Assembly (NCBI GenBank): GCA_017505525.1
Contig: JAFVPB010000028.1
Coordinates: 1 to 64,000 of the forward strand
Source of the DNA: Clostridia bacterium
Lineage (GTDB): Bacteria > Bacillota > Clostridia > UMGS1883
Direction: 5' to 3'
DNA length: 64,000 nt
Of this stretch, positions 6,828 to 15,266 are shown piece after piece (positions within the stretch are counted from its first letter, which is position 1; every line of letters starts with the position of its first letter). The notes under the pieces are model-generated. The model was not told the DNA's origin and did not search any database. It saw only the letters and a program-made list of their open reading frames with translations. Made by a program: the position numbers and the translations under genes.

Positions 6828-7856
6828 ATGCCGAAATATAAGATTGAAAATACTTTGTTTCCAAGTTTCTTAACTGACCTTAGAAAGAGAGAAAGATTTT
6901 CCAGTGGAGAAATGCTTGGCAAGATATTATGTATGGTAAAATCAACGTATAACGGATATGAAACCGGTTCTACAAAGACTATCCCTACTGACACATTAGA
7001 GCGAATGATGACAGCTCTGTGGGAAAAGAACAAAAAAAATAATCCGTCAAGTGGTATTCCCCTTGACGAATATGTGTGCAGACAAGTACGTCGTATGAAA
7101 AAAACATATGCTAATGAGATATTACAAAAACAGTATTGGTTGATGTATTTACATTTGAACCACGCAGCTGTAAATTTTAGTGATTTAATGCGTAGAGAGT
7201 TGGAAGATATGTATGCGGCAGATACCCTTACAGAAATACTTTCCAGTTTAAATTTAAATCCGACATTAAAGCAACTATACAAATATGAAGATAAAAATGA
7301 AATTTACTTTAATCCCTTAACAAAGCGAGATGAAGAAAAAGGGTATCTTCCAATTTTTCGCATTCGCTTTGAGTTAAGCGATAATGAATTAGATGCAATT
7401 AGTCAGAATATTCAAAAGGAAGGAAAAATTGATGTACTGAAATTATTTATGTTAGTTTTTAATTTTGAGTACAGAAGACACACAAACGAACAGGATGCTT
7501 TTGTAGAAAGCTGTTTAAAAATGCATTCTTGGGAAGTACCTTTCGTTTATAACTTATTCGGATTCATAGAACTTCCTAAATATTCTACTCCTACTGCTTA
7601 TGAAGAGAGTGCAGGAATAATTGAGCAAATAAGAAATGTTCTGATTAATGCAGAGATACCGGAACAAGATTTTACTATGAATATATTCCGCGAGAATTTA
7701 CTTGAAGGTAACTTGCATTTTTTGGACACGATAGCAATAGATTTTACTTTTATTAAGGAAATCCAACCGGCATTGGAGAATGAACTGCATAATCAACTTG
7801 AAGAAACAGTGAAAAATTTCAAAAAGACCAATTTACACATGGACAGCGAAGAATAA
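6828..7856 (+). CDS. XRE-like N-terminal domain protein of unknown function, 342 aa
   Basis: The first ~75 residues look like a Cro/CI helix-turn-helix: LRKRERFSSGEMLGKIL followed by VKSTYNGYETGSTKT, where STYNGYETG matches the recognition-helix pattern of XRE repressors. The remaining ~260 residues are mostly helical and unrecognised, including a hydrophobic stretch (VLKLFMLVFNFEY). The strong promoter, AGAGGTG ribosome-binding site and repeated TACCGAACA boxes suggest an autoregulated repressor that also controls the divergent methyltransferase gene. It is followed by an intrinsic terminator. Function beyond DNA binding is unknown. Confidence 0.65.
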   Translation: MPKYKIENTLFPSFLTDLRKRERFSSGEMLGKILCMVKSTYNGYETGSTKTIPTDTLERMMTALWEKNKKNNPSSGIPLDEYVCRQVRRMKKTYANEILQKQYWLMYLHLNHAAVNFSDLMRRELEDMYAADTLTEILSSLNLNPTLKQLYKYEDKNEIYFNPLTKRDEEKGYLPIFRIRFELSDNELDAISQNIQKEGKIDVLKLFMLVFNFEYRRHTNEQDAFVESCLKMHSWEVPFVYNLFGFIELPKYSTPTAYEESAGIIEQIRNVLINAEIPEQDFTMNIFRENLLEGNLHFLDTIAIDFTFIKEIQPALENELHNQLEETVKNFKKTNLHMDSEE

Positions 7857-7866
7857 AGGAAAAATG

Positions 7867-7914
7867 ACCTCCTTTTATAAATTGAAATTATCAATTTATG
7901 AAGGGAGGTTTTTT
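7867..7914 (+). terminator. Terminator hairpin that also contains the next gene's SD
   Basis: A 19-bp stem (7867-7885 with 7891-7909, two G-U pairs) and 5-nt loop, followed by TTTTTT. The 3' arm contains GGGAGG, the ribosome-binding site of the gene starting at 7917, so readthrough RNA would hide that site. Confidence 0.8.
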
Positions 7915-7916
7915 AC

Positions 7917-8255
7917 ATGCAGACAGAATTGCAGTTTTCTATCATCTATCCGTCTCATACCGAAAATGACATCAATAAGTTTGATTTCTTTATTCGCATG
8001 ATGCCGGCAGATGGTAAAAACATTATTTCAGTTCTTGCTGTTCCAAAATTCTCTGTTGACGGCAGAGTTGTTAAGCATCTGCATTTTTGTGTTCAGTCGG
8101 AATATTCTCTGAAATCACAAAACATACTGATGATTATATCTCAGCTTACGCAACTTGAAGATATCGTAAAAGATATTAACCTTACAACAGAAGAAGCGGA
8201 AAAAATGCTGAAGCAGTTAATGGTCGATATTATCGACAGATACGGGAAAGAATGA
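7917..8255 (+). CDS. Hypothetical protein, 112 aa
   Basis: The start is fixed by GGGAGG 8 nt upstream. The protein begins MQTELQFSIIYPSHTEND, has a beta-rich first half (FFIRMMPADGKNIISVLAVP) and a helical, acidic C-terminus (TTEEAEKMLKQLMVDIIDRYG). I do not recognise the family. Its SD lies inside a terminator stem, which implies low or conditional expression, and a terminator follows its stop codon. Confidence 0.65.
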   Translation: MQTELQFSIIYPSHTENDINKFDFFIRMMPADGKNIISVLAVPKFSVDGRVVKHLHFCVQSEYSLKSQNILMIISQLTQLEDIVKDINLTTEEAEKMLKQLMVDIIDRYGKE

Positions 8256-8270
8256 TGCTCCTTTCCGACA

Positions 8271-8297
8271 GAGGCAGGCATAACGCTTGCCTCTTTT
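8271..8297 (+). terminator. Intrinsic terminator
   Basis: GAGGCA and TGCCTC form the stem, followed by TTTT, 15 bp after the stop codon of the 112-residue gene. Confidence 0.7.
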
Positions 8298-8517
8298 CAT
8301 ACCAAGTTCATCATGCTAGTTTGACAGAAAGATGTAAAAGCAGTTTTACCCGGTAAATATGTATTGCGATAGATTATGATTTAGTGACGCTATGAATTTG
8401 TTTAAAATCATATTTCGCATAAATTATTTTGCCAATTATGAAATATTGCGAAGGGGAAACACACCCTATTTACACACTTTTAAAGGAAGTAATCAAAATT
8501 AGAAAGGTTGTGATATA

Positions 8518-9087
8518 ATGAGAGTTGGGTACATTAGATGCTCGACAGTTGTTCAGAATGAGTCTCGTCAAGTTGTCATGTTGCAGGAGCAAAATGTGGA
8601 AAAGATTTTTATGGACAAAGCAAGCGGAAAGAATACGGACCGTAAAGCATTTAAAGAAATGATGTCCTTCGTAAGGGAAAAAGACACTGTTATCTGTGAA
8701 AGCATTTCGAGAATTGCGAGAAACACACGGGATTTGTTGTCCATCATTTCAGAGCTTACAGAAAAAGGAGTTGAATTTATAAGTCTTAAAGAAAATATAG
8801 ACACCACAACTCCACAAGGCAGATTTATGTTGACGGTATTCGCAGCCCTTGCGGAATTGGAGAGAGAAAACATTTTAGAAAGGCAACGCGAGGGAATTGA
8901 GATTGCCAAAGCAGAAGGTAAATACAAAGGACGCAAACCTATTGCTGTTGATAATTTTGAGGAAGTATATTCCAAATGGAAGTCAGGAGAAATAAAAACG
9001 GCAAGGGACGCTATGAGAATTTTAGGAGGCATCAAACCTAATACTTTCTATCGCAGAGTAAAAGAGCATGAAGCATCTATCGGTTAA
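8518..9087 (+). CDS. Small serine recombinase (resolvase/invertase)
   Basis: 189 residues, the usual length for Tn3-type resolvases and DNA invertases. The catalytic serine is Ser9 in RVGYIRCSTVVQNESRQ. ISRIARNTRDLL and FMLTVFAALAELERENILER form the active-site and dimer helices. A C-terminal DNA-binding helix-turn-helix follows (SGEIKTARDAMRILGG, NTFYRRVKEH). The start is preceded by GAAAGG. It is a second, independent site-specific recombinase inside the element and is far smaller than the integrase at 317-2047. It may resolve multimers of the excised circle or be a relic of an earlier insertion. The ~260 bp upstream could hold its resolution site, but no clear repeats were identified. Confidence 0.92.
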   Translation: MRVGYIRCSTVVQNESRQVVMLQEQNVEKIFMDKASGKNTDRKAFKEMMSFVREKDTVICESISRIARNTRDLLSIISELTEKGVEFISLKENIDTTTPQGRFMLTVFAALAELERENILERQREGIEIAKAEGKYKGRKPIAVDNFEEVYSKWKSGEIKTARDAMRILGGIKPNTFYRRVKEHEASIG

Positions 9088-9109
9088 GAGGGTAATTCAC
9101 CCTCTTTTC
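9087..9109 (+). terminator. Terminator of the resolvase gene
   Basis: AGAGGG, a short loop and CCCTCT, then TTTTCC. It begins in the resolvase stop codon. Confidence 0.7.
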
Positions 9110-9572
9110 CTCTTTTTGAAGAATTGCTTTAAGATCGTTCTATTATCATATTTTTTGAGATTTTAGTATGATTTATCTTGATTTTTGCATGAAAATGATT
9201 TTAGGACAATTTATTTTGATTTTTTACATTTTTTCTAATTTTATTTCTTTTATTTTTGAGCTTATTTTAGTATGTATAAGAGGTAACGCAAAACGCATTA
9301 TTTTCAGTATCAAAAAAAGGAGATATAAAGGAAAAATATAAATAAGATGGTGTAAATAAATACTGCTAATGGTCGCCCGCAAGGATAAATTTATATAGAT
9401 GCTAATGACAGTCATTAAAATAAGAATAACCTTTCTGTTGCAAAAAACACGTCCTTTCAACTCTATCTAATCCAAATCTGTTTCATCATAATGACACCCT
9501 ATCATTCGTAAGACAGTCATTAGCAAAAGTGAGATCGAAGAATTATTCTTTGGTCTCATTTTCTTTTGAGCA
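9110..9572. other. AT-rich intergenic stretch with a perfect palindrome
   Basis: No convincing gene. The clearest structure is the 15-bp palindrome TAATGACAGTCATTA (9403-9417). Its half GACAGTCATTA recurs at 9512-9522, and GCTAATGAC (9401-9409) has an inverted partner at 9516-9524. These could be recombinase or regulator sites. One minus-strand hydrophobic frame here lacks a credible start and was not called. Confidence 0.4.
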
Positions 9573-9601
9573 GAAAAAAAGAACCGCTGGGATGCGGTTC
9601 T
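9573..9601 (-). terminator. Terminator of the mazF-like gene
   Basis: On the minus strand AGAACCGC, a 6-nt loop and GCGGTTCT, then seven T. It overlaps the stop codon of the MazF-like gene. Confidence 0.85.
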
Positions 9602-9977
9602 AAGCGAATGCCGGAACAAGTCCAAAACTAATCATTATTTTTTCATTTACCTTTTCCATTATGTCATCACCAAGGGATGCGACCTTTTCCAGCAGTTGAG
9701 ATTTCTGAATGGTTATAATCTGCTCAAATAGAACAATACTATCGGTTTTAAGATTACATTCTTCAGCTTTAAGCTCAAGGTGAGTTGGAATTGGTTTCTT
9801 TTTTCTTGACGAGGTTATAGGTGAAATCATAATAACCTCAGAATACTTGTTTTGTAAATTGTTTCCGCATACCACGCATGGTCTGATTCCATGTTGAATA
9901 CTGCCTTGCCTCGCACTACCGGACCCCAGATTGACATAATAAATGTCTCCGCGCCTGATATATGTAGTGTCTGTCAT
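9600..9977 (-). CDS. MazF/PemK-family endoribonuclease toxin
   Basis: 125 residues. MazF family: the N-terminal RRGDIYYVNLGSG and the conserved turn GIRPCVVCGNN, then VIMISPITSS and the DSIVLFEQIITIQKSQL segment that carries the active-site region. MazF toxins cut mRNA at short motifs. No antitoxin gene is adjacent: the 59-bp gap upstream is too short and the downstream side is a terminator. The upstream neighbour on the same strand is the primase gene. The start has AAAGGGG 8 nt upstream. It could be neutralised by an antitoxin elsewhere or be a partly inactivated stability gene. Confidence 0.88.
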   Translation of the reverse strand: MTDTTYIRRGDIYYVNLGSGSARQGSIQHGIRPCVVCGNNLQNKYSEVIMISPITSSRKKKPIPTHLELKAEECNLKTDSIVLFEQIITIQKSQLLEKVASLGDDIMEKVNEKIMISFGLVPAFA

Positions 9978-10036
9978 GGTTAAAAACCCCTTTCATTAGT
10001 GAAATTTTATTATGATTTCATCTTATAGAAAGTAGT

Positions 10037-11719
10037 TTAATTCCCTTTTCTGACATATAGCGTCGGGAAACCTTTGCTTTCAATTTCGTACTGATTTTTT
10101 ATATCGTTATTGGTCTGTAATCGCTTTAAATTCAGTCTTTCCATTATAAGCGGTAATTGATGAACAAATATAGTTTCACTGAATCTCAAATGATTTTCCC
10201 TATAATGCTCTTTCAGGGTTTTTAGAGTAAAGTACCCCTTGGCATCCAAAAGATGCTCGATATTGGAAATCAGGAACTCATCTGGTTCGTGAGTTCTTTT
10301 GCCTTTTATCTGTGGAAATACACTGTCTGCAACGTCCTTGCCAAAGGCATTATATACAGTGTCGTAGGTAAAGTCAGTCTTTCTTATATTCTTTTCCTTA
10401 ACAATTTTTGCAATATCATCCGAATGTCTGAGTTGTTGCAGGTCATAAATAGGCAGCGAATATACATTGATATGCCTTAACTTATCACCTTGAAACGCCT
10501 TAATCATTTTACGGTACTCCGGAGAAATATTTGGGTTATTCATATCAATTTTTCGTATTAAATCAAGCATGGCAAAATAGCTAATATCTTCTGTTGTGGT
10601 TTTTCTGTCGCTACGGTATAACTGATTTGCAAGATGTCCGGTAGATATGCTGAAGAGAAAACCATTGGCATCTGCATATTGAAGTGTATCAAGTGCCGCA
10701 TAGTGAAGATAGCGGAGCGTCTGTAAGTATCGGTACGATACGGAATATAAATCTTGATGGGAATGCTTAATATCATCGTTTATAACATGTATATTGTCCA
10801 TTAACAGATTTCTGTATTCTTCATTTTCTTTATATATAATACCAAGGTCAGAACATATTTTCTCTATTGCCTTATGACGCGAAAGCTGATTTTTCTCCTG
10901 CACAACCTGAATGATATTGCCAATTTTGAATGGACAACTCGAAGAACGACATGAATATAACCAAGTCCCACCATCTGCTTTGAACACACTTGCAGAAGGA
11001 TGCTTATCAATATGACAGATACAGCAGAAACTATTCGGGTTATCAGATTTAAGATTATAAAATTCTTTTAAATATGCAAATAAATCAACCTCTTTTGTAA
11101 GATGATGAAAAACATCTTTATAATTTGTGAAGATTTTGGCATCTGTTCTGCTTATGGCATCTTCTTCAAAATGATGCTGAAAGTCAAAAACGGTATAATA
11201 CAGATGCTCTAATTTCAAGATGTCGCAGTAAAAAGGAGGATAACCTTCCTTCATCCATACTGTACAGGGTAAACGCAGTTGCTTCGCCGGGTTTTTTACA
11301 TTAACATCGGCATCAAATTTTTCAACAAGGTAGTTTTCGATGCGTCTCCATTGTGAAGGAGTAGGAGCATCTTTTATAAACCACAGAACTTGAAATCCAT
11401 TTCTCGTTTGTACGATAGCTGAAGGCGATGGCTGAAATCGACGAAGCTCCTTCAATTTTTGGTCTTTATAACGGGAAACGACATCTAAATCAAAATAATT
11501 GTCATGTTCATCTCTACCACAGTCAAGATCGATGAAATACGCATTAAATTGTGTTATATCCGCATCTTTTGTACCACCTATATTGGGAATATAGTGAAGC
11601 TCCTCAACACCGTTGTATTCATTTATTTTTGAAAATTTAATTATTTTTTTATTTTTGATAAAACAGATAGGTTCTTTGTTGTGTAATAACCTTAAAAACT
11701 CTTTAAGAGTATAATTCAT
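10037..11719 (-). CDS. Primase / replication protein (RepB-primase-like with CHC2-type zinc finger)
   Basis: 560 residues. The N-terminal domain resembles archaeo-eukaryotic-type primases of plasmids: the acidic metal motif FNAYFIDLDCGRD (about 58-70), then VQTRNGFQVLWF (about 103-114) and QLRLPCTVWMK. It is followed by a CHC2-like zinc module (CCICHIDKHPSASVF, then LYSCRSSSCPFKIGNIIQVV, about 232-275). The C-terminal half is helical and unrecognised. Such proteins prime replication of plasmids, prophages and integrative elements, so it may copy the excised circle. A sigma-A promoter lies at 11770-11798. No SD is close to the ATG at 11719; a 13-codon TTG-started leader with a good SD overlaps it and may drive coupled translation. 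Confidence 0.78.
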   Translation of the reverse strand: MNYTLKEFLRLLHNKEPICFIKNKKIIKFSKINEYNGVEELHYIPNIGGTKDADITQFNAYFIDLDCGRDEHDNYFDLDVVSRYKDQKLKELRRFQPSPSAIVQTRNGFQVLWFIKDAPTPSQWRRIENYLVEKFDADVNVKNPAKQLRLPCTVWMKEGYPPFYCDILKLEHLYYTVFDFQHHFEEDAISRTDAKIFTNYKDVFHHLTKEVDLFAYLKEFYNLKSDNPNSFCCICHIDKHPSASVFKADGGTWLYSCRSSSCPFKIGNIIQVVQEKNQLSRHKAIEKICSDLGIIYKENEEYRNLLMDNIHVINDDIKHSHQDLYSVSYRYLQTLRYLHYAALDTLQYADANGFLFSISTGHLANQLYRSDRKTTTEDISYFAMLDLIRKIDMNNPNISPEYRKMIKAFQGDKLRHINVYSLPIYDLQQLRHSDDIAKIVKEKNIRKTDFTYDTVYNAFGKDVADSVFPQIKGKRTHEPDEFLISNIEHLLDAKGYFTLKTLKEHYRENHLRFSETIFVHQLPLIMERLNLKRLQTNNDIKNQYEIESKGFPTLYVRKGN

Positions 11720-11769
11720 TTGCAGTTTGGACTTTACGTCTCAACTCCTTTCATCTTTATGTTATATGT

Positions 11770-11798
11770 ATTATACATCGTATTTGAAAGTACATCAA
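11770..11798 (-). promoter_or_regulatory. Sigma-A promoter for the primase gene
   Basis: On the minus strand TTGATG (11798-11793), a 17-bp spacer and TATAAT (11775-11770). Confidence 0.65.
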
Positions 11799-11804
11799 CA
11801 CATA

Positions 11805-11864
11805 GAAAAACCCCACATATTAGAAACTATTTATTATACCTTTAATAGTTCTTAATATGTGGGG
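11805..11864 (-). terminator. Terminator of the stalk-domain gene 11883-13343
   Basis: A long stem (11811-11831 with 11844-11864, CCCCACATATTA arms) followed on the minus strand by TTTTTC. It lies just beyond the stop codon at 11883. Confidence 0.8.
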
Positions 11865-11882
11865 GAAAGTTTGTTCTAATGA

Positions 11883-13343
11883 TTAGTTTTCCGAAAGATA
11901 TACTGTTTTAGTTTCTTGTATCCATTCAACATTAACACCAAAGCAATCTGCTATAAATCTAACTGGAACAAGGGTTCTTCCATTTAAGATTTTTGCCGGA
12001 ACATCGAGAGTTATTGCTTGTCCGTTCTTATATGCTGTTGTATTATTTATAGTTAGAGAAATAGATATATCACCTTTTGTTGCTTTTACAGTCTGAGTAT
12101 TACCGTCCCATTCAACCGTAGCACCTATCTTTTCAAAGATAGCTCGGAGCGGTACTAATGTTCTGCCATTTTCTATTACCGGAACTTGGTCAAATGCAAT
12201 TTTACCATCATAATCACGTTCAATACTTGCATCAAGTGCGGCTCTATTCCAAATAGCATAACAAACAGAAACTATGGGAGCATTTTTCACTTTTACTTTA
12301 TACGCTTTTGTAAAATAATCTGCTTCATCAACTTCAAATAAGAAAAATTCTCCATCATTTCGTATATAATCTATTTTATATTTCCCTGTGCTTAGAAAAT
12401 CATAAATATACAATTTGTTATTTACTGTATCGTAAGCCCAATTTTGCGTATTGATATAACCATATTCATAATATTTAGAAATACCATCATACAATTTTAT
12501 ATTACCCGTCTTTGAATCTTTTTCAAAAACTCTTAATTTATTTAATTCTTCGGTATAGCCGATAGAAGAAAATTGCATATCTCTAATATCAAAAACATTT
12601 AGACCGTCATAATATGTTGTTTCATAAGATTTATCAAAAATATTATACGTATATGACATTTCTTTAATTGGCAATGCCGCTATTATATTTGATGCAAACT
12701 CTATTCTGCTATCATAAAGCTGTACTATTTTTTGGGGGACTGTGTATTCTTCAACTATTTCAAACATATCATTATTTCTAATGTCATTAATTCTCACAAT
12801 CTGAGGAAAATCCCTTAAAGTTTTATCTCCCTCTGGTAAATTCTTTGTAGTTGTTTGTGTAGGTATAGAAGTAGTAGTAGCTTCTGTCTTGGAGGTTTCT
12901 GTTTTCACTTCTTCTTTCTTTACTGAACCATTCCAAATTAGAATGTCACTTTCAGCAGTTGCAAGAGTTGGTGTTTCTTCGTGAGACAAGCCTTCATAAT
13001 CATCATGGTCTCCTTGAACAGTTTCAACTACTGCTTTGTAAGAACCGGGACCATTCTCATCCATTAACCATTCCATTTCATGATACCATATAATGTCATC
13101 ACTGCTTATACCACAAACCTCGCAATCAACCATTTCTCCATTTTTATAAAGAGTAATTTTGTAAAGCTCTATTCCATCTACTAACTCAAATACAAGGTCT
13201 GCATCTGAACTTTTAAATTCATCATTCTCCGTTGCCCAATGAACATTGCCTGGAGTTTCCGCCGCAAAGGATGTAATCGCAAAAACCTGCATTAGCATCA
13301 TAACACTTAAAACTATACTTAAAATTTTACCTTTCTTTCTCAT
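11883..13343 (-). CDS. Secreted protein with C-terminal stalk (copper amine oxidase N-like) domains
   Basis: 486 residues with a Sec signal peptide (basic MRKKGK, hydrophobic core, cleavage near FAAE at about 27-30). The middle is unrecognised, with a Thr/Glu-rich linker (about 140-170). The C-terminal ~100 residues are the tandem 'stalk' module annotated as copper amine oxidase N-terminal domain (GRTLVPLRAIFEKIGATVEW and GRTLVPVRFIADCFGVNVEW). It carries no amine-oxidase catalytic domain; in Clostridia the module serves in many cell-surface proteins. It shares a 31-bp identical leader with its upstream neighbour 13396-15207, and its stalk module resembles the chromosomal protein at 25515-27641. 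Role unknown. Confidence 0.8.
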   Translation of the reverse strand: MRKKGKILSIVLSVMMLMQVFAITSFAAETPGNVHWATENDEFKSSDADLVFELVDGIELYKITLYKNGEMVDCEVCGISSDDIIWYHEMEWLMDENGPGSYKAVVETVQGDHDDYEGLSHEETPTLATAESDILIWNGSVKKEEVKTETSKTEATTTSIPTQTTTKNLPEGDKTLRDFPQIVRINDIRNNDMFEIVEEYTVPQKIVQLYDSRIEFASNIIAALPIKEMSYTYNIFDKSYETTYYDGLNVFDIRDMQFSSIGYTEELNKLRVFEKDSKTGNIKLYDGISKYYEYGYINTQNWAYDTVNNKLYIYDFLSTGKYKIDYIRNDGEFFLFEVDEADYFTKAYKVKVKNAPIVSVCYAIWNRAALDASIERDYDGKIAFDQVPVIENGRTLVPLRAIFEKIGATVEWDGNTQTVKATKGDISISLTINNTTAYKNGQAITLDVPAKILNGRTLVPVRFIADCFGVNVEWIQETKTVYLSEN

Positions 13344-13367
13344 AACTAAATTCCTTTCATTTGTTAT

Positions 13368-13398
13368 TTTATATTAACTGCCGGAGCAGAGAATATCA
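13368..13398 (-). repeat. 31-bp leader repeat, copy 1
   Basis: Identical to 15233-15263 in direct orientation; the conserved core on the minus strand includes TCTGCTCCGGCAGTTAATAT. It lies upstream of the 11883-13343 gene, and its end includes the TGA stop of the preceding gene. It may be a promoter or operator module. Confidence 0.8.
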
Positions 13399-15207
13399 TT
13401 TAATTTCAATTGTTCCCAAACCAATTTTTCCATTATAAGCATATACCCATTGTACTTTCCCATTCACATAAATAGGTTGTTCCATTGCATTTAACGGGCA
13501 TTCAATCTCTGTCTCTCCTTGAAGAATTTCTGCATCCGCTGAAAGAATTTGATAATAATATTTATATTTTACCGAAGCAATTTCTTGTTTTTCACGAATT
13601 CCCTTCACATATAATACAATAACCTTGTCATTTACTTGAATTACTTGTGGCTGATATATTGTATAATCTGGGTTTTCTTCATTAATATCAGTTAACCAAT
13701 GTACACCATAATCAGTTACAGATTCTACACCAGAGTCATTAGTGTCATGAATATCAAAACTTGTTACACCCGTTCTGATTTCTCCACCAATTGCCATTTC
13801 TTTAAGGTTTTCAGGAAAACGAGAGTCTTCCAATTTGTATAACTGAACAAACAAATCTTGCCCTTCATTTTTTGCTTCTTCACCAAGAGTTCTGGCAGAA
13901 GTTCCAACTATAATCAAACCTTTACTTGTTTCAACAATACCACCCAAACGGGCAAATGTTTCATTTACAATATTCATATTGTAAGAAGCATTGCTTGGTA
14001 AATAAAAGTGAAATGGAACATATTTAGCACCTGAATCATAACTAATTTGAATTCCTCTGTCATAAGCATCGCCATGGTCTGCATAAACCAATTGATTTAT
14101 TTTATTGCTCCAAATCACATCTTGATTGAATGAATGAGAGCTATAAGGGACAAACCACATTTCATCAACACTTACAGGAAGAATTTCCATACTGTTTATA
14201 TCCACTTGTAATCTTGCACTGGACTGATGCCCATTATACATTTTGTGAGAATAATATACAGTTAGAATATTGTCATGAATAATGCTTCTACAATTTCCAA
14301 ATGAAAAAGGTTTCTGTGTTCCACCATTTGGCATTTTTGTTTTACCCGGTGAACCCACAGTTTTCACCAAAATGCCATTAGAAGTATATTTTGAAACAAA
14401 CATAGTATTTACTTCTTGATTGTCTGTCCTATTTTCTTGTCCCCAAACTATGTAAATATTGCCATTATCATCTGATAATACGTCTCCAAGTAATGGGTAC
14501 GACATAGTTATAGTTAATTCACTATCAGGTAAAATTACATATAATTTCCCATTTTCTGAATACGCATAACCAATACCTTCATTTTTATAATTAAATTGCT
14601 GAACGGCAGAAACCATACCATAATTACTTACTCTATTAAAAGTGGTATAAACACTGCCGCCAACACTTCTGCCAACAAAAGTATTATTTTCATTTTCAGA
14701 AGTCTTTTGTTCCTCAATGTTAGTATTTACAACTACCGTTTGAGTTTCTTGTTCCCACTCAACAGAAAAACTCAAAACTGTACCCAAGTCTCTTAATTTA
14801 AAATAATTGTTTCCGTCAATAAGATATGCTTTTGCTTGTACCTGCTTACCATTCAAAACAATATTGGTGTTTGAAAGGACAGCATTCTTTGAAACAAAAT
14901 CAGAACCTATTACCAATTCTCCACCCACTGGCGTATATTCTTTATCCGTTTCCAAAAAAGCTGTATTTGTTTCTGCTTGCCAGTCAATAGCAAATTTCTT
15001 ATCTGTTGCTGAGAGACAATAAGCGATGTCCCTCAACTTAAAATAGTTGTTGTCGTTGATGTTATAAGCCTCAAAAGATTTTTCTACACCATCAATGAGT
15101 ACCATTGAGGTAGTAGGGTTAGCAGTAATCGTTTCTGCTGAAACAATCATTGTAAATGCAGAACTTAGCATGATGACTGCTAATAACATAGATAATACTT
15201 TTTTCAT
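13396..15207 (-). CDS. Secreted protein with N-terminal stalk domains and beta-rich body
   Basis: 603 residues. Signal peptide at 1-24 (MKKVLSMLLAVIMLSSAF, cleavage near VSAE). Two stalk modules follow (FEAYNINDNNYFKLRDIAY and AKAYLIDGNNYFKLRDLG, each ending in a W-Q-E-T-type strand). The remaining ~420 residues are beta-rich with repeated short strands (GKLYVILPD, GNIYIVWGQ, KVIVLYVKG), perhaps a propeller, but no enzyme signature was recognised. It pairs with the next gene, which has the stalk module at the other end. Both have the same leader repeat, which suggests a co-regulated surface-protein pair carried as cargo. Confidence 0.78.
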   Translation of the reverse strand: MKKVLSMLLAVIMLSSAFTMIVSAETITANPTTSMVLIDGVEKSFEAYNINDNNYFKLRDIAYCLSATDKKFAIDWQAETNTAFLETDKEYTPVGGELVIGSDFVSKNAVLSNTNIVLNGKQVQAKAYLIDGNNYFKLRDLGTVLSFSVEWEQETQTVVVNTNIEEQKTSENENNTFVGRSVGGSVYTTFNRVSNYGMVSAVQQFNYKNEGIGYAYSENGKLYVILPDSELTITMSYPLLGDVLSDDNGNIYIVWGQENRTDNQEVNTMFVSKYTSNGILVKTVGSPGKTKMPNGGTQKPFSFGNCRSIIHDNILTVYYSHKMYNGHQSSARLQVDINSMEILPVSVDEMWFVPYSSHSFNQDVIWSNKINQLVYADHGDAYDRGIQISYDSGAKYVPFHFYLPSNASYNMNIVNETFARLGGIVETSKGLIIVGTSARTLGEEAKNEGQDLFVQLYKLEDSRFPENLKEMAIGGEIRTGVTSFDIHDTNDSGVESVTDYGVHWLTDINEENPDYTIYQPQVIQVNDKVIVLYVKGIREKQEIASVKYKYYYQILSADAEILQGETEIECPLNAMEQPIYVNGKVQWVYAYNGKIGLGTIEIK

Positions 15208-15232
15208 ACCTAATCTTCTTTCCTTTATTATT

Positions 15233-15263
15233 TTTATATTAACTGCCGGAGCAGAGAATATCA
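15233..15263 (-). repeat. 31-bp leader repeat, copy 2
   Basis: An identical direct copy of 13368-13398, located upstream of the 13396-15207 gene and just after the stop codon of the SLOG-like gene. Confidence 0.8.
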
Positions 15264-15266
15264 GTT

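Noticed and set aside
9224-9460. Hydrophobic minus-strand frame of ~78 codons
   Set aside because: It needs a TTG start with no proper SD and overlaps the palindromic intergenic region; composition fits random AT-rich sequence.
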